This document shows positions 38,865 to 47,297 of a DNA stretch of 64,000 bases, piece by piece; positions within the stretch are counted from its first letter, which is position 1, and every line of letters begins with the position of its first letter. The stretch is taken from NCBI RefSeq assembly GCF_004341845.1, contig NZ_SLVB01000002.1, forward strand, positions 1 to 64,000, read 5' to 3'. The stretch is from Novosphingobium sp. PhB165. GTDB taxonomy: Bacteria > Pseudomonadota > Alphaproteobacteria > Sphingomonadales > Sphingomonadaceae. The notes beneath the pieces are model-generated. The model worked only from the letters and a program-made list of their open reading frames with translations, had not been told where the DNA came from and made no database searches. The position numbers and the translations under genes were made by a program.

Positions 38865-39518
38865 TCAGGACTTTCCGGCTCGTGATTTCTGGACGACGCT
38901 GCGCAAGGTCGCACCGTCGATAGCGCCGGGGATGAGGTAGTCGCCGATGACCAGCGAGGGTGTGCCCGAGAGCCCGAGGGTTTCGGCCAATCGCCCGGTC
39001 CTTTGCAGCGCCGCGTCGATCTCGCCGCCGTGGCGGGCAAGGTCGGCTTGCAGCTGGGCCCAATCGACATTCGCGCGCGTCGCGGCCTGGCGGATGGCAT
39101 CCGTATCGAGCCTGACCGGGCCTGCCATCAGGGCGTCGTTGAAGGCCGCGTGCTTGCCTTGATAGCGCGTGGCCATGGCGATCCGGGCAGCCTCGCGCGA
39201 TGCGCCGCCAAAGATCGGCCAGTCGCGGTAGACCACGCGCAGTTTCTGGTCGGCGGCGAGGAGCTGTTTCAGGTCGGCGTGAAACCTGCGGCAGTAGGGG
39301 CACTGGTAGTCCGAGAAGACGACGATGGTGACGTCGTACCCTTGCGGGGCCACGCTGGGGACGCCCGGATCGTTTGCGAGCGCGTCCTTCATGCGGGCGC
39401 GCTCCTGTAACGAGGCCATGGTTTCGGCCCTTGCACTGGGGAAGCCCTGTCCGCTCGAGAAGAACGCGGCGAGCGCAATGGCCAGCCCTAAAAGGGGCCA
39501 TCCCATGCTCTTTTTCAT
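38865..39518 (-). CDS. DsbA-family thiol oxidoreductase, exported
   Basis: A 217-residue thioredoxin-fold protein. MKKSMGWPLLGLAIALAAFF is a signal peptide. The active site is CPYC in VFSDYQCPYCRRFHADLKQ, and the cis-proline loop is GLSGTPSLVIGDYL. It is of the DsbA/BdbD/ScsC group that oxidises or shuffles periplasmic disulfides. ATG 39518 gives a complete signal peptide; the open frame extends upstream without one. It lies downstream of metY on the same strand after a hairpin, probably as a separate unit. Confidence 0.88.
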   Translation of the reverse strand: MKKSMGWPLLGLAIALAAFFSSGQGFPSARAETMASLQERARMKDALANDPGVPSVAPQGYDVTIVVFSDYQCPYCRRFHADLKQLLAADQKLRVVYRDWPIFGGASREAARIAMATRYQGKHAAFNDALMAGPVRLDTDAIRQAATRANVDWAQLQADLARHGGEIDAALQRTGRLAETLGLSGTPSLVIGDYLIPGAIDGATLRSVVQKSRAGKS

Positions 39519-39639
39519 ATCCTGAATTCCGTCCGAAGGTTGCCCTGAGGCGGTGCGACAGATCGGCGGCGGCAGCAAGCCCTGAAATTCTTGGCCATGG
39601 GGGTGGGCTTGGGCCGGGGAAACGTCCTCGCTGAGCCGC

Positions 39640-39668
39640 AACGGCCATGCCTTGGCAGCATGGCCGTT
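39640..39668 (-). terminator. hairpin after metY
   Basis: AACGGCCATGC (39640-39650) and GCATGGCCGTT (39658-39668) pair perfectly over 11 bp with a 7-base loop, 13 bp past the metY stop on the minus strand. No T-run follows. Confidence 0.55.
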
Positions 39669-39680
39669 CGTATCACGGCG

Positions 39681-40994
39681 TCAGGCGCTTGCCTTGTCGA
39701 GCGCTCGCGAGAGGTCGGCCAGAATGTCGTCGATATGCTCGAGGCCGATCGACAGGCGGACATAGCCCGGTGACACGCCCGTCGCTTTCTGCTCCGCTTC
39801 GGAGAGCTGCGAATGCGTCGTCGAGGCCGGATGGATCGCGAGGCTCCTTGCATCGCCGATATTGGCCACATGATAGAACAGCTCGAGCGCATCGATGAAG
39901 CGGCGTCCGGCGTCCCGCCCGCCGTTCAGCTCGAAGCCTACCAGCCCTCCAAGCCCGCCCGTGAGGTATCGCTGGGCCCGCTCTGCCTGAATTCCGGTCT
40001 GAATGCTGGGGTGAATGACGCGGACAACCTCTTCGCGGCTCTGCAGGTACTGCACGATCCGAAGGGCATTTTCGCAATGGCGCGGCATGCGCAGCGGCAA
40101 GGTTTCGAGCCCCTGCAGGATCTGGAACGCATTGAAGGGCGACAGGGCGGCGCCAAGGTCCCGCAAGAGGATCGTTCTGGCGCGAAGGATGTAGGCGATG
40201 GGCCCAAGCGGACGCGCCGCTTCCGCCCAGACGGCGCCGTGATAGCTGGGATCGGGCGTGTTCAGTAGGGGTTGCCGGTCGGGAAAGGCGCTCCAGTCGA
40301 AATTGCCGCCATCGACGATCATGCCGCCGATCGATGTGCCATGCCCGCCGATGTACTTGGTGGTGGAATAGACGACGATCGCGGCGCCATGCTCCAGCGG
40401 GCGGGCGATTAAAGGTGCTGCGGTATTGTCGACGATCAGCGGGATGCCGAGAGGGCGGCCAAGGCTCGCAATCTCGCCGATGGGACAGACGACAAGCTTG
40501 GGATTGGGCAGGGTTTCCACGTACCAGGCACGCGTGCGCTCGTCGCTTGCGCGCCGGAAGGCTTCCGGGTCCGCAGGATCGACGAACCGGACCTCGATGC
40601 CCATGTCTTTCAGCGTGTTGGCAAAGAGATTGTAAGTGCCGCCATAAAGGTCGGTGCCGCTCACGATGTTGTCGCCGCTGCGGGCAAGGTTCTGGATCGC
40701 GTAGGCCGATGCGGCCTGTCCCGAGGCCACGGCCAGCGCCGCGGCGCCGCCTTCAAGCGCGGCTATCCGCTTTTCGAGAATGTCGGTCGTGGGGTTGCCG
40801 AGCCGGGTGTAGATATTGCCCAATTCCTCAAGCGAGAACAGGCGGGCGGCATGGTCCGCATCGTGAAACTGATAGGATGTGGTCTGGTAGATCGGCGGGG
40901 CGACGGCACCGGTGGCGGGATCGGCGCGCCAGCCTGCATGCAGGGCAAGTGTCTCGGGATGCAGCGGTCTTTCCGTCACCTCGGGTCTCTCCAT
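39681..40994 (-). CDS. metY: O-acetylhomoserine aminocarboxypropyltransferase
   Basis: A 437-residue PLP enzyme of the Cys/Met metabolism family. SGTDLYGGTYNLF and VVYSTTKYIGGHGTSIGG are the MetY signatures; the PLP lysine is in STTK, at about residue 213. It makes homocysteine from O-acetylhomoserine and sulfide. The length, with the MetY-type insertion, separates it from cystathionine gamma-synthase (about 390). It stands alone on the minus strand between sulfatase and dsbA-like genes. A sulfatase upstream fits sulfur scavenging, but co-regulation is not shown. No SAM riboswitch was found in the leader. Confidence 0.94.
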   Translation of the reverse strand: MERPEVTERPLHPETLALHAGWRADPATGAVAPPIYQTTSYQFHDADHAARLFSLEELGNIYTRLGNPTTDILEKRIAALEGGAAALAVASGQAASAYAIQNLARSGDNIVSGTDLYGGTYNLFANTLKDMGIEVRFVDPADPEAFRRASDERTRAWYVETLPNPKLVVCPIGEIASLGRPLGIPLIVDNTAAPLIARPLEHGAAIVVYSTTKYIGGHGTSIGGMIVDGGNFDWSAFPDRQPLLNTPDPSYHGAVWAEAARPLGPIAYILRARTILLRDLGAALSPFNAFQILQGLETLPLRMPRHCENALRIVQYLQSREEVVRVIHPSIQTGIQAERAQRYLTGGLGGLVGFELNGGRDAGRRFIDALELFYHVANIGDARSLAIHPASTTHSQLSEAEQKATGVSPGYVRLSIGLEHIDDILADLSRALDKASA

Positions 40995-41111
40995 GTTTTC
41001 ATTTCAGTGCTGCGACGTGCCATCGGGCCGATTGGGGCGCAATCGTTTTGCATGCGCGTTGCCTAGTCGTCCGCGGATCATCGGTGAGGCGCGAACGCCG
41101 GCATCGCCGCT

Positions 41112-41145
41112 CATGGCCGACCACGCAATCGCGTGACCGACCATG
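41112..41145 (-). terminator. hairpin after second arylsulfatase
   Basis: CATGGCCGACCACGC (41112-41126) and GCGTGACCGACCATG (41131-41145) form a stem with one wobble and two internal mismatches around AATC. It begins 30 bp after the sulfatase stop on the minus strand. Termination is plausible though no T-run is present. Confidence 0.45.
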
Positions 41146-41174
41146 AGGCTTGCCTCGGGAATGCCGCTCCGGGC

Positions 41175-43052
41175 CTATTGGGCCTTTGCCTGATGATCGG
41201 TCAGCTGATCGAGCGCATGCTGTCCGGTGGGAGCGCCCGGCACTTGATGGATCCGGCCGTTGCGCACATCGTCCCAGGTGATCAGGGGGTAGAGATTGTG
41301 CGCCTGCGCTTCCTTTTCGAACAGGGCGCGCAAGGCGGCCAGTTTCTCGGGATAACGCTGGGCAAGGTTCACGCGCTCGGTGAAATCCTCGTTCAGGTTG
41401 TACAGTTCCCAGGCATTCTCATCGAACGGCTTGGCGGCATTCGGGCTGCCGCTGATCACGGCGTTCGGATAGGGAAGCGAGGCCTTCCATCCGTCCTGAT
41501 AGATCGCGCGCGATCCGAAGATGTAATAGTACTGCGTGCGATGCTGCGATGCCGCCTTCGCGTCGGTGATGGAATAGGCCAGCGAGGTCCCTTCGATCGG
41601 CTGCTGCGCCAATCCGCGAATGCGATCCGGGGCCTTCAGGCCGATCAGTTCCAGCGTGGTTGGCAGGATATCGATGACATGGCCGTACTGGGTGCGAACG
41701 GCGCCATTGCCCTTGATACCCTTCGGATAAGTGACAATCAGCGGATTGCGCGTGCCGCCTTCGCTGTTCGCGTCGGACTTCCAAAGCCGGAACGGAGTGT
41801 TCGCGGCCTGCGCCCAGCCGAGCGGATAGTTGCCCTCCACTGCCGACGGCGTTCCCAGTTCGCCGATCTTGGCCAGATTGTAGGCGACGTTTTCCTGATA
41901 GCTGAGCGGCTTAGACGTGATCTTGCGATCGATATCGCCGTTCAGCGTGCCCTCCTTGCTGGCGCCATTGTCGCCCACGATCACCACGAACAGCGTATTG
42001 TCGTACTGGTTCGTCGCCTTGAGATGATCGATCAGGCGGCCGATCTCATGATCGGTATAGGTCAGATAGCCGGCGTAGACTTCCATGAAGCGGGCATAGA
42101 GCTTCCGCTCATCGGGCGAGAGTGACGACCAGGCGGTAATGCCGGGATCGCGGTCAGGAAGCACGGCATTGGCGGGAATGATCCCCTGACGCTTCTGTTG
42201 TTCGAACACGCGCTGGCGATAGACGTCCCAGCCTTCGTCGAACTTGCCCTTGTAGCGATCGCTCCATTCCGCCGCGACCTGATGCGGCGCATGGGTGGCG
42301 CCGGGCGCGTAATAGAGGAAGAAGGGCTTGCCCGGGGCCGCCGTCTTTTGGCGGTCGATATAGGTGATCGCCTTGTCGGTGATCTGCTCGCTCAGGTGGC
42401 GCCCATCGGGCTGGGCGTGTGCCTGATCCTCCACCAGGTCGGGCTTGTACTGGTCGGTCTGCGATCCCAGGAAGCCGAAGAAGTGTTCGAAGCCCTTGCC
42501 GGTAGGCCAGCGATCGAAGGGCCCGGCATCGGTGGCGTCCTCATCGGGCGTCAGGCCGTATTTGCCGACGGCAAAGGTATTGTATCCCCTGTCGCGCAAA
42601 ATTTCGGCAATGGTGCCGTCTTCGGAAGGGATCCGGCCGTCCCAGCCCGGAAAGCCGGCCGACAGCGGAATGTGCGAAAATCCCGCCTCATGGACGGAGG
42701 AACTGTTCCGCCCGGTCAGCAAGGCCGCGCGCGTCGGCGCGCAGATCGCGGTCGTGTGGAAATTGGTATAGCGCAAACCCTGCTGCGCCAGCGCTTCCAG
42801 CGCCGGCGTGCTGATGCCGCCGCCAAAGGCGCTGGAGGCGCCGAAGCCGACATCGTCGAGCAGGATCCACACCACGTTGGGGGCACCTGCCGGCGCGCGC
42901 GCTGGTTCGGGCCACCACTCCTTCGATTCCGCCAACGTGCGCCCCACGGTGCCCTGGAACGCCTGCTGCTGTTGGGCACCGGCGGTGCTGGCCATGGCGA
43001 ATGAGGACGCGAGGGCAGTCATTGCCATCAGGATCTTGCGGTTCAACGTCAT
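41175..43052 (-). CDS. arylsulfatase, type I (formylglycine)
   Basis: A 625-residue sulfatase of a different subgroup from that at 26969. MTLNRKILMAMTALASSFAM is a Sec signal peptide ending at TAGAQ. VVWILLDDVGFG holds metal ligands, and Cys104 in ICAPTRAALLTGRN is the formylglycine residue, with the less common CAPTR form. It has no long beta-rich C-terminal extension. The promoter region 43276-43309 combines a TTGACA -35 box and a perfect palindrome, so a repressor probably controls it. Its neighbours in direction are an alpha/beta hydrolase and an AsmA protein, further upstream. Confidence 0.93.
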   Translation of the reverse strand: MTLNRKILMAMTALASSFAMASTAGAQQQQAFQGTVGRTLAESKEWWPEPARAPAGAPNVVWILLDDVGFGASSAFGGGISTPALEALAQQGLRYTNFHTTAICAPTRAALLTGRNSSSVHEAGFSHIPLSAGFPGWDGRIPSEDGTIAEILRDRGYNTFAVGKYGLTPDEDATDAGPFDRWPTGKGFEHFFGFLGSQTDQYKPDLVEDQAHAQPDGRHLSEQITDKAITYIDRQKTAAPGKPFFLYYAPGATHAPHQVAAEWSDRYKGKFDEGWDVYRQRVFEQQKRQGIIPANAVLPDRDPGITAWSSLSPDERKLYARFMEVYAGYLTYTDHEIGRLIDHLKATNQYDNTLFVVIVGDNGASKEGTLNGDIDRKITSKPLSYQENVAYNLAKIGELGTPSAVEGNYPLGWAQAANTPFRLWKSDANSEGGTRNPLIVTYPKGIKGNGAVRTQYGHVIDILPTTLELIGLKAPDRIRGLAQQPIEGTSLAYSITDAKAASQHRTQYYYIFGSRAIYQDGWKASLPYPNAVISGSPNAAKPFDENAWELYNLNEDFTERVNLAQRYPEKLAALRALFEKEAQAHNLYPLITWDDVRNGRIHQVPGAPTGQHALDQLTDHQAKAQ

Positions 43053-43392
43053 CCCTTCCGAATTGTCGCGGCGATGCGGCCGCGCGGCTTCTCGGGATTG
43101 GGCAGGTTTCGCAGACGCGCGCAAACAAGCGCCAAGGCCCACGCAACCCTCTCAATCCCAGACATGGAGTGAAAAGCCCGGACGTGGTCGCCTGGGGCCA
43201 GAAATGCCGGACATACGAACGCTTTCCCGCGCGCACGTTGTTCGGCGAAACTGCAAAGCCGGGCTGCGGCCCGGTAAACTCAACTTATTTGATTGAGTTT
43301 GCCTGTCAACCGATGTTTGCGCCGCCTCGGCGATCCGGCTGGCCGCCGGAAAGCCCCTTTGGAGGGGACCTCAGAACGGTTCGGGTCTCGTG
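43053..43392. other. regulatory gap upstream of second arylsulfatase
   Basis: About 340 bp with no gene I can support. It carries the sulfatase promoter with its overlapping palindrome (43276-43309). The 220 bp between that site and the sulfatase start would be a long untranslated leader; I see no riboswitch-like fold in it. Confidence 0.45.
43276..43309 (-). promoter_or_regulatory. sulfatase promoter with overlapping operator
   Basis: AAACTCAA and TTGAGTTT (43276-43283, 43293-43300) are perfect 8-bp arms around a 9-base spacer. On the minus strand TTGACA lies at 43309-43304 and TAAGTT, a weak -10, 16 bases on, so the palindrome covers the promoter core. This is the geometry of repressor control. 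The repressor is unidentified. Confidence 0.55.
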
Positions 43393-44892
43393 CTAACGGA
43401 TAGCGAAGCGAAAGCCAAAAGAGGCAAGACCACGGATTTCGGTTCGGTCGGCAGGCAATATGAATCCGGCGTCGATCGCCTGATCGAGGGATTGCTCGAA
43501 CATCGCCAGATATTGCGGCTCGCCACCGGGATAGAGGCTTGCCAGTCTGGCGCGATCGAACGGCACCGATGAGCCAAAGAGGTATGAGAACGTGCCCGCC
43601 TCGCCAATTCCCGAGTTGCAGGCGGTGGGGACATCGGACCAAGGCGTTCTGATGCCACCCAACACGTTTCCATCATCGTCCCTCGCGAGTTGGGAGGGAT
43701 CGTCGGACGCGAGTTGCAATCGCTCTGCGCTCGGCGGGGTTTCACCGTCCATGACCCATCGATGGAGCCTGTGGAGTGCCGCTTGAGCGACATAGTGATG
43801 CTGGGGCGCAAAATTGACGGGCTTGCCGAGCCGTTTGCCCATCAAGTCCTGGATGGGTTCGAACGCGGCCGCGAGTTTCTCGATCGGGATATTCCCTGAA
43901 TCGATGCTCCCCACTGCAAGCAGATAGTTGTCCGCATGCGCGGTGCCGGCGATCTCCCACGTGCGCAACCTGTCGGTGTCCGGCTGGCGCACGGCGAGGC
44001 CGCCGAGGGACGTGAGATCGCTTTCGGTCTCGATCATGATCACCGGAACACGCAAGTCTTCGCGCAGCCTTACGCCGGTCACGCGTTCGCCCACGAAGAT
44101 CGATTGGCCGGACAGGGGGCCCGCAGTCGTCCCCCGCGAATGGACGAGGAAGCCGTCGAATGCCTTTGCCATGGAATCGGCGGCATTGATGTAAGTCACC
44201 AAAAACGTGGCGGACTGAGATTCGCCGACGCCGAGGATGTATTGTGGCTCAAGGTTGCCGAGCACCCTTGCGGCCTTCGGGGATCGAAGCATCCGGGCGA
44301 CTTGCGTGAAGATGTCGTACGAGAAGGCATCGCCGGGATGAATCAGGCTTTCGTATCGTTCGCGGTTCAGCTTCTTGAGCGACATGTCGCTGCCCATGCT
44401 GGGGCCGCCCTGCACCCCGACCTCCTGGCAAGAGACTGCCACATAGGCGTGGCCGCTCCGCACGATCTCGCGATGAGTCATGCTCCAATCGGGTGCCGCG
44501 TCGATGCCGGCGGACACATTCAGCCATTCGACGATCACCGTTCCACTGAACGCCTCCGGGGCGGCGGGACGCAATACGACTATTCGCGTCTCGAAATCGG
44601 CAAGATCGGCCGGCGCTACCGTCCACCTGCCATCGGAGCCAGTCTCACCCACGGCAACGAAGGATCGCGCCGTTCCCGAAATGAAGAACTCTTCCTTGAG
44701 AATGCCGAGCGCGGACAGTTCGTATTGTCCCAGCCCCAGCACCGGTTCTCCGGGCACATGTCGGACCACAGGCAGATCGATGTCGATGGTCACGGACAGG
44801 CTCCAGAATTCCGGGTGTTCTGCGCGACTATGACTCTGGCTATCCCGTGGCGTCCAGTCCGCCACATCTGTTTCGGGCATCACTGCAATCAT
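43393..44892 (-). CDS. alpha/beta hydrolase domain protein (Abhydrolase_10 type)
   Basis: A 499-residue protein. VIVEWLNVSAGIDAAPDW, AYVAVSCQEVGVQGG and ILGVGESQSATFLVTYINAA fit the alpha/beta hydrolase family annotated only as Abhydrolase_10; the nucleophile Ser is expected in GVGESQSA, a variant of GxSxG. The catalytic acid/His would lie in the C-terminal half (EIAGTAHADNYLL). There is no signal peptide. It probably hydrolyses an ester; no substrate is known. The start at 44892 is one of several possible; 44880 is close. Confidence 0.82.
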   Translation of the reverse strand: MIAVMPETDVADWTPRDSQSHSRAEHPEFWSLSVTIDIDLPVVRHVPGEPVLGLGQYELSALGILKEEFFISGTARSFVAVGETGSDGRWTVAPADLADFETRIVVLRPAAPEAFSGTVIVEWLNVSAGIDAAPDWSMTHREIVRSGHAYVAVSCQEVGVQGGPSMGSDMSLKKLNRERYESLIHPGDAFSYDIFTQVARMLRSPKAARVLGNLEPQYILGVGESQSATFLVTYINAADSMAKAFDGFLVHSRGTTAGPLSGQSIFVGERVTGVRLREDLRVPVIMIETESDLTSLGGLAVRQPDTDRLRTWEIAGTAHADNYLLAVGSIDSGNIPIEKLAAAFEPIQDLMGKRLGKPVNFAPQHHYVAQAALHRLHRWVMDGETPPSAERLQLASDDPSQLARDDDGNVLGGIRTPWSDVPTACNSGIGEAGTFSYLFGSSVPFDRARLASLYPGGEPQYLAMFEQSLDQAIDAGFILPADRTEIRGLASFGFRFAIR

Positions 44893-44936
44893 GGTCAAAT
44901 CGCTTGCCCGCCATGTTAAAGCGGGGCGCCGGATCG

Positions 44937-45218
44937 CTACTTGTGTCCAGATCTCGTGCTTTGGTGGGCCGGACCAAAACCGCGCGCGAGGGGCGGCATC
45001 TCCTGCTGCATCAAACGCGGCATTTGTTCGCACGCCCGCGCCTTACCCAAAGGCGCCAGTTTGTCGGTGAGGCGTTGTTCGGCTTCCATACGATGCCGGG
45101 CCAATGCCTGGCAGAGTTGCCCATCATCATCAGGGCAATGCCAGAAGCCGCAAATGTCGGCCAGAACCTCGCGCAGTGCTCTTGCGGCTTCTCTGTCGGC
45201 TTCGATAATCCCGTACAT
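44937..45218 (-). CDS. small hypothetical protein
   Basis: A 93-residue protein starting MYGIIEADREAARALREVLA with a Cys/His-containing core (ICGFWHCPDDDGQLCQALARH) and a helical, charged rest. No domain is recognised; the Cys and His residues could bind metal but do not form a known motif. Nothing is encoded opposite, which favours it over a shadow. It sits 44 bp upstream of the hydrolase gene on the same strand. Confidence 0.5.
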   Translation of the reverse strand: MYGIIEADREAARALREVLADICGFWHCPDDDGQLCQALARHRMEAEQRLTDKLAPLGKARACEQMPRLMQQEMPPLARGFGPAHQSTRSGHK

Positions 45219-45304
45219 GGAGTGATCGCGTTCCCTTTGATTATCCTCTGCCTGTGCAACGGTGGACCCGTGCCCGCAGTTCCAGAGCGGCGCAGCGAAC
45301 CGTC

Positions 45305-47161
45305 TCAATCCACACGGGGCGAAAGCACGCGGGCATTCAGTGCCGTGCAATCGGCGTCTGTCGCTTCAGGCATGCGCTTGTCCGAGATCGCCCGGCCCAA
45401 TGCCTTGATCACGTTGCCCACGGACTTCACCTCAGGGGGGATCACGACGGACGGATTGCGGATCGTCCCGCCCGCATGGATCGAGCCGGGCAGGCGCAGG
45501 ACGGAATCGCTCTTGGGGGCGCCGGTGAGCGTGAGCGAGATGCGCTCATCGGGAAAGGAGATCGTGCCGGTGCCGTGCGTCTGGCTTTCGCTGGTGTCGA
45601 CCAGCACCGGCGCGGCAGTTCCTGTTCCGTGACGCATTTCCAGACGGGCGATGGCGCAGCGTAGCGTCGCCTGCTTGCCCTTGTCGGCAAGCAGGCCTTT
45701 TCCGACATCGAAGCCTAGCAGGCTGGCCAGTTTTGCCGGCAGGACCCCATCGTGCGCGCTTACGCCGATGATTCCGTCGGACTTGCCGACGGCTTCGCGA
45801 ACCGTGTTTCCCACGCCGGACAGCCGAATCCGGCCATCGACGGTGGCGTCGATTTCACCGCTGCCTCCCGCGAGCGCGTCGATGCTGCTGCCGCGCATGT
45901 CGAGCGCGAGGGTGATCGTCGGCTCGCTCTGGCCCTGACGCTGGTCGACCCTGATCTCGCCGCCAACAACGCCACGGCTGAGGCGCAGCGTCAGGGGCTT
46001 GGCGATGAGCAGCCTGTTATCGATTGTCAGGACGCCTTGCGCGCTGCGCAATGGCGAGGATCCGCCACTTGCGATCCGGTCGATGCGAAAGGCGATGCGC
46101 CCGTCGGTCTTGTCGATCTTGCGGATGTTGAGTCGGGTATTGGGAACCAGTCTCTCTCCCTCGGCCCGCTCTAACGCGTGATTGGCGGCCCGACTTGCAT
46201 CGGACGCCAGATCCGCAAAATCCAATGTCGCAAACCGGATTTCGCCATCGAGCTTTGTGCGGACTCCGGACTTGTCGACCGAGAGCCTGGCGGAAAACGG
46301 GCTGTTGCCCACCTTGCCCTTGAGACCGTCGATCGTCCAGATGTCCGACCGGTGCCGGACGCTTGCGGTCAGGCCGATCGGTTGCGTGTGGAAGAGACCG
46401 GCCTCGATCACGCGGTCCAGTAATTTGAGGTCGTTTGCCCGCGCCGTTATGTCGAGGCTCATGTCGTCCGTGCGCAGCGGACCGGCCATGGTTCCTTTCG
46501 CGCGCATGTCGATCGCCGCGCCGACAATGCTGGCCTCGAACGGCCATGGCGCATTCGCCGCGCCCGCCGGTCCTTTGACCGTTACGGCCACGGCGTTCCC
46601 GTCGATCGTTCCGGGGCCGGACGCGACCAGCCCGTGCTGGGGGTCGATGCTGACATGAAGTTCGACCGATCGCTTGCGAAGCGCATCCCGATAGCGGATC
46701 TGCGCCTTCACCGATTCCATCCCGGCAAACGATATCGTGGGGCTCGCTCCGGGTTCTTGCTTGCCGCCGCTGTTCCAGTTGACGCGGCGGTCCGCATCCC
46801 GGACCAGGTCAAGCATCACACCGTCCGCTGAAACAAGTTCCGGGCTGCCACGGCCGATCAGCATCGGCAATATCGCGATTCGCACGCGAAGTCGGTCGAT
46901 GGATGCAAGCCTGCCCGGGCCCGCCCATGCCGCCTGCGGAATGGCCACCCCGTTCAGGCCGAGGACCGGCGTGAACGAGAATGCACTGTCGCGAGACATC
47001 CCCGCGATCGTCACCGGGCGTCCGAAGTTCTCGCTCAGCTTGCGTTCGGCAAGTTCCTTGAGCCAGCTGGCGGGGAACGCTCCGGCCAATATCGCGCATG
47101 CCGCAAGACATGCTGCGATCAGGGCCAGCGCCGTTCGGATGGGCCGATGAGGGAGGTTCAT
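45305..47161 (-). CDS. AsmA-family protein
   Basis: A 618-residue protein with one N-terminal membrane anchor (LALIAACLAACAILAGAF). Family features follow: GRPVTIAGMSRDSAFSFTPVLGLNGVAIPQ near residues 45-75 is given here in outline only, and the C-terminal AsmA_2 part has GVLTIDNRLLIAKPLTLRLS and SISLTLTG-like repeats. AsmA-like proteins form long beta structures in the periplasm and are linked to lipid transport and outer-membrane assembly. It is divergent from the PoxB-like gene. It is shorter than TamB/YhdP types. Confidence 0.82.
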   Translation of the reverse strand: MNLPHRPIRTALALIAACLAACAILAGAFPASWLKELAERKLSENFGRPVTIAGMSRDSAFSFTPVLGLNGVAIPQAAWAGPGRLASIDRLRVRIAILPMLIGRGSPELVSADGVMLDLVRDADRRVNWNSGGKQEPGASPTISFAGMESVKAQIRYRDALRKRSVELHVSIDPQHGLVASGPGTIDGNAVAVTVKGPAGAANAPWPFEASIVGAAIDMRAKGTMAGPLRTDDMSLDITARANDLKLLDRVIEAGLFHTQPIGLTASVRHRSDIWTIDGLKGKVGNSPFSARLSVDKSGVRTKLDGEIRFATLDFADLASDASRAANHALERAEGERLVPNTRLNIRKIDKTDGRIAFRIDRIASGGSSPLRSAQGVLTIDNRLLIAKPLTLRLSRGVVGGEIRVDQRQGQSEPTITLALDMRGSSIDALAGGSGEIDATVDGRIRLSGVGNTVREAVGKSDGIIGVSAHDGVLPAKLASLLGFDVGKGLLADKGKQATLRCAIARLEMRHGTGTAAPVLVDTSESQTHGTGTISFPDERISLTLTGAPKSDSVLRLPGSIHAGGTIRNPSVVIPPEVKSVGNVIKALGRAISDKRMPEATDADCTALNARVLSPRVD

Positions 47162-47297
47162 CGTTTACAAATGCGCAGGGGGTGTGGACGTTCCGCTTCT
47201 CCTGCCGGCGAGCGACTCTTCGGGGCTCGAGAACGCGTGGGAGCAGACGGGACGGTGAGGCGTTTCCACGCCGTCAAACTCTGAGAGAGAGCCCCCC

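Noticed and set aside
40995..41174. The metY leader examined for a SAM riboswitch.
   Set aside because: No SAM-II or other conserved SAM-riboswitch core was seen; the hairpin present fits termination of the upstream sulfatase gene.
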